DNA from: Rhodobacterales bacterium 32-67-9
GTDB taxonomy: Bacteria; Pseudomonadota; Alphaproteobacteria; Rhodobacterales; Rhodobacteraceae
Assembly (NCBI GenBank): GCA_002280515.1
Contig: NCEA01000010.1
Coordinates: forward strand, 124,001 to 188,000
Direction of reading: 5' to 3'
Length of the DNA stretch: 64,000 bases
The notes under the pieces were generated by a model that saw nothing but the letters and a program-made list of their open reading frames with translations, searched no databases and had not been told where the DNA came from. Below are positions 57,711-64,000 of the stretch, in pieces (position 1 is the first letter of the stretch; every line of letters begins with the position of its first letter). A program made the position numbers and the translations under genes.

Positions 57711-58934
57711 ATGGCCACCGAACGCATCACATTCCCCGGCCATTCCGGCGCCGACCTCTCGGCCCGTCTCGACCTGCCCGACGGCCCGCATCTGGCCACC
57801 GCGCTCTTTGCCCATTGCTTCACCTGCGGCAAGGACATCGTCGCGGCGCGGCGCATCGCCGCCCGCCTTGCCGCGATGGGTATCGCGGTCCTGCGCTTCG
57901 ATTTCACCGGGCTCGGCCAGTCCGGCGGCGATTTCGCCAAGACCGGGTTTCTCTCCAATGTCGCAGACCTTGCTGCCGCGGCCGGCTGGCTGGCGGGGCG
58001 CAAGATGGCGCCAGCGCTGCTCATCGGCCATTCGCTCGGCGGCGCTGCGGTGCTGAAGGCCGCCGCCGGGATCGCCTCGGTCCGGGCCGTCGTCACCATC
58101 GGCGCGCCCTTCGATCCGGCCCATGTCACGCACAACTTCGCCGGCGCGCTCGACCGGATCGCGGCCGAGGGCGTGGCCGAGGTCGATCTTGGCGGCGGCC
58201 CCGTCCGGGTCGGACACACGCTGGTGGAGGAGGTGGCGGCCGAGAACCTCGCGCCCGCCATCGCCGGCCTCAGGCGCGCGCTGCTGATCATGCACGCGCC
58301 GCGCGACAGCGTCGTCGGCATCGACAACGCGACCGAGATCTTCAGGGCCGCGAAACATCCCAAGAGCTTCGTGACCCTCGACGATGCCGATCACCTGATT
58401 TCCCGGCCGGCCGATGCCGATTATGCCGCCGATGTCATCGCCGCCTGGGCCGCGCGCTACCTCGACCTCAGGCCGCCCGCGCCGCCCTCCGGCGCGCCGG
58501 AAGGTATCGTCCGGGTGTCGGAGGCCGACCCGAAGGGCTTCCTGCAGAATATCCAGGCCGGCCCCCTGCACCACGCCATCGCCGACGAGCCGGAGACCTA
58601 TGGCGGCACCGATCGCGGCATGTCGCCCTATGGGTTCCTCGCCGCCGGCCTTGGCGCCTGCACCTCGATGACGATCCGCATGTATGCCCGCCGCAAGGGC
58701 TGGCCGCTGGCCCATGTCCGGGTCGATATCAGCCACGACAAGGTCCATGCCCGGGATGCCGAAACCGGCGGCAACCGGATCGACGTCTTCCGACGCGAGA
58801 TCACGCTCGAGGGTGACCTCGACGCCGAGCAGCGCGCCCGGCTTCTGGAGATTGCCGACAAGTGCCCGGTGCACCGGACGCTGGAAACCGGCGCGCGGGT
58901 GGAGACCCGGCTGGTTCAGGCGGCGGGGCGGTAA
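57711..58934 (+). CDS. Alpha/beta hydrolase fused to an OsmC domain
   Basis: 407 residues from the ATG at 57711 (AGGAGG upstream). Residues about 1-255 are an alpha/beta hydrolase with the nucleophile in LLIGHSLGGAAVL and the His in DDADHLISRP. Residues about 270-407 are an OsmC domain with Cys in LGACTSMTIRMYARRKGW and CPVHRTLE, the thiol pair of organic hydroperoxide reductases. The fusion is a known bacterial family with probable esterase plus peroxide-reducing functions. Its stop overlaps the convergent gene by 19 bases. Confidence 0.92.
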   Translation: MATERITFPGHSGADLSARLDLPDGPHLATALFAHCFTCGKDIVAARRIAARLAAMGIAVLRFDFTGLGQSGGDFAKTGFLSNVADLAAAAGWLAGRKMAPALLIGHSLGGAAVLKAAAGIASVRAVVTIGAPFDPAHVTHNFAGALDRIAAEGVAEVDLGGGPVRVGHTLVEEVAAENLAPAIAGLRRALLIMHAPRDSVVGIDNATEIFRAAKHPKSFVTLDDADHLISRPADADYAADVIAAWAARYLDLRPPAPPSGAPEGIVRVSEADPKGFLQNIQAGPLHHAIADEPETYGGTDRGMSPYGFLAAGLGACTSMTIRMYARRKGWPLAHVRVDISHDKVHARDAETGGNRIDVFRREITLEGDLDAEQRARLLEIADKCPVHRTLETGARVETRLVQAAGR

Positions 58935-59323
58935 TCGCTCCGCATGGTGTAATCCTTGCGCGGTCCGGTCACCACCCATTCCGCGTGCCAGACCGGCCAG
59001 TTGCCGAAGTCGTAGCGCACCCGGTAGTCGTCCGGGTCGCACCAGTGCCGCGCCACCGGGTCGGCGGGATCGAAGGCGTGAAACGGCCGGCCGTCGCCAT
59101 GATCCACGACGATCCGGCCACCGGCCTCGCGCCAGAGGTAGTTCCGCGCCGCTGTCAGCGCCGGCCCGCCGGCAAGCCGCAAAAGCCCTTCCTCCCGGTA
59201 GGACAGCCCCTCGGGGACCGGCCGCAGGACCGCCTCTCCGGCAAACTGCGCCTCGGTCCCCGCCAGCCGGTCCTCGATCCGCCGCGACAGGGTCCAGCGG
59301 CCCTCGAAATCGCTCAGCCGCAC
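58916..59323 (-). CDS. DUF6314-like protein
   Basis: 135 residues from a GTG at 59323. LSDFEGRWTLSRRIEDRLAG, SYREEGLLRLAGGPALTAAR and FHAFDPADPVARHWCDPDDYRV (last cited by DPADPVARHWCDPDDYRV) resemble the DUF6314 beta-barrel proteins of Rhodobacterales. Function unknown. The start is uncertain because no strong ribosome site is present. Confidence 0.7.
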   Translation of the reverse strand: MRLSDFEGRWTLSRRIEDRLAGTEAQFAGEAVLRPVPEGLSYREEGLLRLAGGPALTAARNYLWREAGGRIVVDHGDGRPFHAFDPADPVARHWCDPDDYRVRYDFGNWPVWHAEWVVTGPRKDYTMRSDYRPAA

Positions 59324-59868
59324 CTTTGCCGCCCCCGTTCGCCCCGTCCACGCATCCGCGCCGGCCACTTTAAGCCACCACCACCGGCCCGGCAATCCAG
59401 CCCCCGCCGATTGCGACGCCGAGTCCGACCGTCTACTTCCAGCGATGCAGGCCGTGATGCGCGGCGGCGCAAGCCAATTCGAGATCAACCCTGGTCGCCC
59501 ACTCTGGCACCACCTGCGCCACGTGCCAGTCACTGACATCGTCTTAGACAGGGCGCAGTACATCACTACGCCGTCAAGACCCCCGACACGTCCACCGCCT
59601 CCGGCAACGGCGCGGATGATGGAGGAGATGCCGTGCGATCCGGCGATCCGCCGCTGCCGGGCCCGGGCAGAGCGTACCTTCGCCGACCGTCTCGCCAATC
59701 CGTCGGCGCAGGCAATACTTCCGCCGCCGTGACCCCTGCCCTTCGGCGCATGACACCGCGGTGCGGGCGCCGATCGCCCCAATCGCCCGCCACCGCCTTG
59801 CCAGCGCCCCGCGCCCGGTCTAGGACACGGACCGCGCGCCTCCGACACAACGCAAAGGTCCAGACCCG
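59324..59868. other. 545-base stretch without a convincing gene
   Basis: All frames are short or shadow-like. One minus-strand frame holds a 37-residue segment ending in ELACAAAHHGLHRWK that looks protein-like but has no start; another near 59566-59751 starts MRRRAGVTAAEV and is Pro/Ser-rich. I see no repeat or RNA gene, and treat it as decayed coding DNA plus the purB promoter. Confidence 0.5.
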
Positions 59869-61173
59869 ATGATCCCCCGCTATTCCCGCCCCGAAATGGT
59901 CGCCATCTGGTCGCCCGAGACCAAGTTCCGCATCTGGTACGAGATCGAGGCCCATGCCTGCGACGCGCAAGCCGCGTTGGGCGTCATCCCGAAGGAGAAC
60001 GCGGAGGCCGTCTGGAAGGCGAAGGACGTCGAGTTCGACGTGGCGCGCATCGACGAGATCGAGGCGGTGACCAAGCACGACGTCATCGCCTTCCTCACCC
60101 ATCTGGCCGAACATATCGGGTCGGAGGACGCGCGCTTTGTCCACCAGGGCATGACCTCGTCCGACGTGCTCGACACCACGCTCAACGTGCAGCTCGTCCG
60201 CGCCGCCGACCTCCTTCTGGCCGACATGGACCGGGTGCTGGCCGCGCTGAAGACGCGCGCCTTTGAGCATAAGGACACGGTCCGGATCGGCCGCAGCCAC
60301 GGCATCCACGCCGAACCGACGACCATGGGCCTGACCTTCGCACGGTTCTATGCCGAGATGGACCGGGGCAAGAACCGGCTGGAAAAGGCCCGCTGGGAGG
60401 TCGCGACGGGTGCGATTTCCGGCGCCGTCGGCACCTTTGCCAATATCGACCCGGCGGTCGAGGAGCATGTCTGCGAAAAGCTCGGCCTGCGGCCCGAGCC
60501 GATCTCGACTCAGGTGATCCCGCGCGACCGCCACGCGATGTTCTTCGCCACGCTCGGCGTCATCGCCAGCAGCATCGAAAACATCGCCATCGAGATCCGC
60601 CACATGCAGCGCACCGAGGTGCTGGAGGCCGAGGAGTTCTTTTCCCCCGGCCAGAAAGGGTCTTCGGCCATGCCGCACAAACGGAACCCGGTGCTGACCG
60701 AGAACCTGACCGGCCTTGCCCGCCTTGTCCGCATGGCGGTGGTGCCCGCGATGGAGAACGTGGCGCTCTGGCACGAGCGCGACATCTCGCATTCCTCGGT
60801 CGAGCGCGCCATCGGGCCGGATGCGACGATCACCCTCGACTTCGCGCTGAACCGGCTCGCCGGAGTTGTCGAGAAGCTGGTGATCTACCCCGAGAACATG
60901 CTGAGGAACATGAACAAGTTCAAAGGGTTGGTCATGTCGCAGCGCGTCCTGCTCGCCTTGACACAAGCCGGCGTCAGCCGCGAGGACGCCTACCGCCTCG
61001 TGCAAAGGAACGCGATGAAGGTCTGGGAGAAGGGCGCGGATTTCAGGACCGAGCTGCTGGCCGATCCCGAAGTCACCGCCGCACTTTCCCCTGCCGAGAT
61101 CGAGGAGAAATTCGACCTTGGTTATCATACCAAGCATGTCGACACGATCTTCGCCCGCGTCTTCGGCGCCTGA
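59869..61173 (+). CDS. purB: Adenylosuccinate lyase
   Basis: 434 residues. PurB releases fumarate in two steps of purine synthesis. YSRPEMVAIWSPETKFRIWYE, FVHQGMTSSDVLDT, GRSHGIHAEPTTMGL and the fumarase-family signature GSSAMPHKRNPVL, with the catalytic Ser, are present. It is followed by a small exported protein. Confidence 0.98.
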   Translation: MIPRYSRPEMVAIWSPETKFRIWYEIEAHACDAQAALGVIPKENAEAVWKAKDVEFDVARIDEIEAVTKHDVIAFLTHLAEHIGSEDARFVHQGMTSSDVLDTTLNVQLVRAADLLLADMDRVLAALKTRAFEHKDTVRIGRSHGIHAEPTTMGLTFARFYAEMDRGKNRLEKARWEVATGAISGAVGTFANIDPAVEEHVCEKLGLRPEPISTQVIPRDRHAMFFATLGVIASSIENIAIEIRHMQRTEVLEAEEFFSPGQKGSSAMPHKRNPVLTENLTGLARLVRMAVVPAMENVALWHERDISHSSVERAIGPDATITLDFALNRLAGVVEKLVIYPENMLRNMNKFKGLVMSQRVLLALTQAGVSREDAYRLVQRNAMKVWEKGADFRTELLADPEVTAALSPAEIEEKFDLGYHTKHVDTIFARVFGA

Positions 61174-61281
61174 GGCCGGAACGCACACGTTTGCGTGAAC
61201 CCGGACGGCCGCCCTGCGGCGCCCTCTTGCCGGGGAGCCGCCCCGGCTGGCACACTCAAGAGGATCAGGTTGGAGGATGCC

Positions 61282-61446
61282 ATGACGATGAAGACGCTTC
61301 TCGCCGCACTCGCCCTTGCCGCCGGATTTTCGCCCGCCCTAGCCCTCGCGCAGGGCTGCAACCACGAACGGCAAGCCCAGATCAGCTGCGCCGAGGGCCA
61401 GAACTGGGACGCCGTGACCCGCAGCTGCGTGACCGTCGGAAGCTGA
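61282..61446 (+). CDS. Small exported Cys-rich protein, chitin-binding (CBM14)-like
   Basis: 54 residues from the ATG at 61282 (TGGAGG upstream). A signal peptide (TMKTLLAALALAAGFSPALA) is followed by a 30-residue mature part with three Cys in CNHERQAQISCAEGQNWD and RSCVTVG. The spacing resembles CBM14/peritrophin fragments. A sugar-binding role is a guess. Confidence 0.75.
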   Translation: MTMKTLLAALALAAGFSPALALAQGCNHERQAQISCAEGQNWDAVTRSCVTVGS

Positions 61447-61526
61447 CCGCGTGGAGGCCCGGCTTAAGGGCGCCTTAACCGCTGTCTGACAGCCTGCCTC
61501 CGGAGATTGCCCCGGAGGACCAGCGA

Positions 61527-62615
61527 ATGACCGCGCTTACGCCAATGCCGCAAAAGCAGGTGCCGCAGAAAGGCGCCCGGCCGGTCGTGCCAGAGGCGCG
61601 GGGCGCGGCGCCGGCCATGTCCGGCCGCCAGAAGGCCGCAATCATCGTGCGGCTGCTCTTGGCCGAGGGCGGCGAACTGCCGCTCAAGGGCCTGCCCGAC
61701 CACATGCAGGCGGCCCTCACCGAACAGATCGGCGCGATGCGCAGCGTCGACCGCGCGACGCTCCGCGCCGTGGTGGAAGAGTTCATCGGACTTCTCGACT
61801 CGGTCGGCCTCAGCTTTCCCGGCGGTATCGACGGGGCGCTGCAGATGCTCGACGGTCATATCTCGCCAACCGCCGCCAGCCGCCTCCGCCGCCTCGCCGG
61901 CGCCTCGGCCAAGGCTGACCCCTGGGACCGGATCGCGGCCCTCGATCCGGAAAAGCTGCTCCCCGTCCTTGGCGAGGAAAGCGTCGAGGTAGGCGCGGTC
62001 ATGCTCTCAAAGCTCGCGGTGTCCCGCGCGGCGGAACTTCTTGGCAAGCTGCCCGGCGACCGTGCCCGCCGCATTGCCTATGCCGTCAGCCAGACCGGCA
62101 ACATCGACCCCGAGACGGTGCGCCAGATCGGCCTGTCGCTGGTCACCCAGCTTGAGGCGCAGCCGGTGCGCGCATTCGAGGCCGATCCCCACGAACGCAT
62201 CGGCGCGATCCTGAACTTCTCGCCCGCCACGACGCGCGACGATGTGCTGACCGGCCTGACCGAGGCCGATGAGGGTTTCGCCGCGCAGGTGCGCCGCGCG
62301 ATCTTCACCTTCGCCGACATTACGGACCGGATCGACGGCCGCGACATCGCCAAGGTGATCCGTGGCGTCGACCAGGCCACGCTGGTCACCGCGCTTGCCG
62401 GGGCGACGGGCGATGCCGACGCCCCGGTCGCCGAATTCATCCTCGCCAATATGTCGCAGCGGATGGCGGCAACGCTCCGCGAGGAAATGACCGAACGCGG
62501 CAAGGTGAAGGAAAAGGATGCCGAAGCGGCGATGACCGCGATCATCGTCGCGATCCGCGCGCTTGAAAGCGCGGGCGAGATCACCTTGCGGCAGAAGGAG
62601 GAGGAAGAGGACTGA
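61527..62615 (+). CDS. fliG: FliG-type flagellar motor switch protein
   Basis: 362 residues with GGAGGA upstream. SGRQKAAIIVRLLLAEGGELPL at the N-terminus, ELLGKLPGDRARRIAYAV in the middle and EFILANMSQRMAATLREEMTERG at the C-terminus follow FliG (last cited by FILANMSQRMAATLREEM). The torque-generating C-terminal helix is recognisable but diverged, as in Rhodobacteraceae. No other flagellar gene is near. Confidence 0.85.
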   Translation: MTALTPMPQKQVPQKGARPVVPEARGAAPAMSGRQKAAIIVRLLLAEGGELPLKGLPDHMQAALTEQIGAMRSVDRATLRAVVEEFIGLLDSVGLSFPGGIDGALQMLDGHISPTAASRLRRLAGASAKADPWDRIAALDPEKLLPVLGEESVEVGAVMLSKLAVSRAAELLGKLPGDRARRIAYAVSQTGNIDPETVRQIGLSLVTQLEAQPVRAFEADPHERIGAILNFSPATTRDDVLTGLTEADEGFAAQVRRAIFTFADITDRIDGRDIAKVIRGVDQATLVTALAGATGDADAPVAEFILANMSQRMAATLREEMTERGKVKEKDAEAAMTAIIVAIRALESAGEITLRQKEEEED

Positions 62616-62878
62616 GGCGGATCGGGGCGCTGGCGGTGCATCACGCAGCGGAATCCGAACAGAACGGACCGGGTATCGGGCAATGCAGGACAGGAACGCT
62701 TTCACGCTCCGGCGCCGTGATCCCGCGGCAGCGCCGCCGAGCGGGGCCTCGATGGCCCCCAAGGCGGCCCCACCGACACGGTGCGCCACTCCTCGGGTCG
62801 CCCCCGCAAGCTTGTGATCCCCGGCGCAGGCCACTATGTCTGGCCTCCGGAAGCGCCGGCCCACAGTCACCGCGCGCA

Positions 62879-63769
62879 ATGCGAAACGCGTCCATGACGG
62901 CACCGACCGCCCCGAACATTCCCCTCCGCGACCGGCTGACCAATGCGGCGGCCCGCGTGCTGATCGGCCTTGCCCGCGCCCTGCCCTACAAAGCGCGCGT
63001 GCCGGTCGCGGGCTGGATCGTCTCGCGTCTCGTCGCCCCCGTCGCCGGCTGGCGCCGCCGCATCCGCGCCAACCTCGCCATCGCCCGCCCCGATCTTCCG
63101 AGGGCCGAGGTGGAGCGTCTGGTCCGCGCCGTGCCCGACAATGTCGGCCGCACGATGATCGAGCTTTATTCCGGCGCCGATTTCATCGACCGGGTGCGCG
63201 GCCTGCCCTTGAAAGGCCCCGGCGCCGGGGCGCTGGAGGCGGCGCACCGCGACGGCCGTCCGGTGATCCTCGCGACCGGGCATTTCGGCAATTACGATGT
63301 CGCCCGCGCCGCGCTGATCGCGCGCGGCTACCGGGTGGGCGGGCTCTACCGGCCGATGAAGAACCCGCTTTTCAACGCCCATTACGTCAATGCGATCTCG
63401 CAGATCGGCACGCCGCTCTTCCCGCGCGGCAAGAAGGGCATGGGCGAAATGGTGCGGTTCCTGAAATCCGGCGGCATGCTCGGCCTGCTGATGGATCAGC
63501 ACATGGGCCACGGCGCGGCGCTCCGCTTCTTCGGCCAGACCGCGCTGACCGCGACCTCCGCCGCCGATCTCGCGCTCAAATACGGGGCCGACGTGATCCC
63601 GATCTACGGCGTGCGGCGGCCCGACGGGATCAATTTCGAGATCGTGGCCGAGGCACCGATCCCGCACGGCCCGCCCGAGACGATGACCCAGGCGATCAAC
63701 GACAGCCTCGAACGGCTCACCCGCCAGCATATGGGCCAGTGGTTCTGGATCCACCGCCGCTGGAAGTGA
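62879..63769 (+). CDS. Lysophospholipid/lipid A acyltransferase (LpxL/HtrB family)
   Basis: 296 residues from the ATG at 62879; an ATG at 62894 is equally possible. The HX4D motif is in ATGHFGNYDVARAAL; LYRPMKNPLFNAHYV, LGLLMDQHMGHGAALRFFG and the C-terminal QWFWIHRRWK are typical of lauroyl/myristoyl transferases. It adds acyl chains to lipid A at the inner membrane. The 263 bases upstream hold no other gene I can support. Confidence 0.9.
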   Translation: MRNASMTAPTAPNIPLRDRLTNAAARVLIGLARALPYKARVPVAGWIVSRLVAPVAGWRRRIRANLAIARPDLPRAEVERLVRAVPDNVGRTMIELYSGADFIDRVRGLPLKGPGAGALEAAHRDGRPVILATGHFGNYDVARAALIARGYRVGGLYRPMKNPLFNAHYVNAISQIGTPLFPRGKKGMGEMVRFLKSGGMLGLLMDQHMGHGAALRFFGQTALTATSAADLALKYGADVIPIYGVRRPDGINFEIVAEAPIPHGPPETMTQAINDSLERLTRQHMGQWFWIHRRWK

Positions 63770-63781
63770 CGAGCGCCCAGG

Positions 63782-63868
63782 AAACAGTCCGGTGGACTGT
63801 TTTCAGCGAGGAACGCGCGAGCAAGCCTGCGAGCGCCGGCGTCCGGGAAACGCTCCTGTGGAGCGTTT
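63782..63868. repeat. Two related palindromes downstream of the acyltransferase gene
   Basis: AAACAGTCC-GGT-GGACTGTTT (63782-63802) and AAACGCTCC-TGT-GGAGCGTTT (63848-63868). Both have a 9-bp stem and three-base loop with matching outer bases. Both could act as terminators or belong to a dispersed repeat family. Confidence 0.8.
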
Positions 63869-63932
63869 CAGTGTATCAGGAACCGGTCGGAAAGCTTTGG
63901 GAGCAACCCGCCGGTACCGGGGCGCGGGCGGA

Positions 63933-64000
63933 TCAGCGCAGCGCGGCGGCGGCGAGGATCGGGCCTGGCCCCGGCTCCTGGATGATGATCACGACCGGAT
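63933..64000 (-). CDS. C-terminal end of an unidentified gene (continues outside window)
   Basis: The minus-strand frame entering at the window end reads PVVIIIQEPGPGPILAAAALR and stops at TGA (63933-63935). The composition is protein-like but too short to assign. Confidence 0.35.
   Translation of the reverse strand, partial: PVVIIIQEPGPGPILAAAALR

Noticed and set aside
59566..59756. Small minus-strand frames starting MRRRAGV or MSCAEGQ
   Set aside because: Both are Arg/Pro/Ser-rich, lack ribosome sites and have no recognised family.

Overview
The window is high-GC DNA from an alphaproteobacterium of the Rhodobacteraceae (Rhodobacterales). The main reasons are a complete RcGTA-type gene transfer agent cluster next to cysE, a pyruvate dehydrogenase operon whose E1-beta subunit carries its own lipoyl domain, an operon for converting phosphatidylserine to phosphatidylcholine, and a DMSP lyase of the roseobacter DddP type. 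DddP suggests a marine or saline lifestyle. This placement is inferred from gene content; no rRNA gene is present.

Layout. 1-8.75 kb: the end of a Fur-family regulator, a DMT exporter, enolase, an SDR, a globin, a DUF985 cupin, a desaturase, rarD, anmK, and a tyrS gene broken by a 20-bp tandem duplication. 8.9-13.0 kb: an AT-richer gene for an FGE-like protein, an SRAP peptidase, a DUF3179 protein and two overlapping cyclophilin genes. 13.1-20.6 kb: central carbon metabolism (pgk, SDR, class I fba, ftsB-like, pdhA-pdhB-pdhC), ending in a strong terminator. 20.6-36.5 kb, minus strand: cysE followed (upstream in transcription) by a complete GTA structural cluster, g1 to g15, plus two accessory genes.

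36.7-43.3 kb, minus strand: mltG, fabF, a HisA-like paralog, a membrane protein, a GNAT acetyltransferase, acpP, fabG and fabD. 43.4-45.6 kb: a cytochrome b561 and the ribosomal genes rpsF-rpsR-rplI. 45.7-47.9 kb: psd-pssA-pmtA. 48.0-52.0 kb: trigger factor, tRNA-Leu(UAG), a Hint-domain protein and the NAD(P)HX repair enzyme, whose gene contains an in-frame palindromic insertion. 52.1-54.0 kb: glnB-glnA. 54.1-61.5 kb: a beta-hydroxyacid dehydrogenase-like protein, a DUF3445 haem oxygenase-like protein divergent from dddP, a small membrane protein, an alpha/beta-hydrolase-OsmC fusion, a DUF6314-like protein, purB and a small exported Cys-rich protein. 61.5-64 kb: a FliG-type protein, a lipid A acyltransferase and the tail of an unidentified gene.

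The carbon genes (eno, pgk, fba, pdhABC) may share regulation: a perfect GTTAGCGCTAAC palindrome precedes eno and a degenerate copy precedes fba, which fits a LacI-family regulator such as CceR of Rhodobacter (recalled, not checked). I did not find a wholly new multi-gene system. The items most worth checking are the tyrS duplication, the insertion and AT-rich patch in nnr, the HisA paralog with Glu in place of the catalytic Asp, the FGE-like protein without its cysteine, and the dispersed intergenic repeats.
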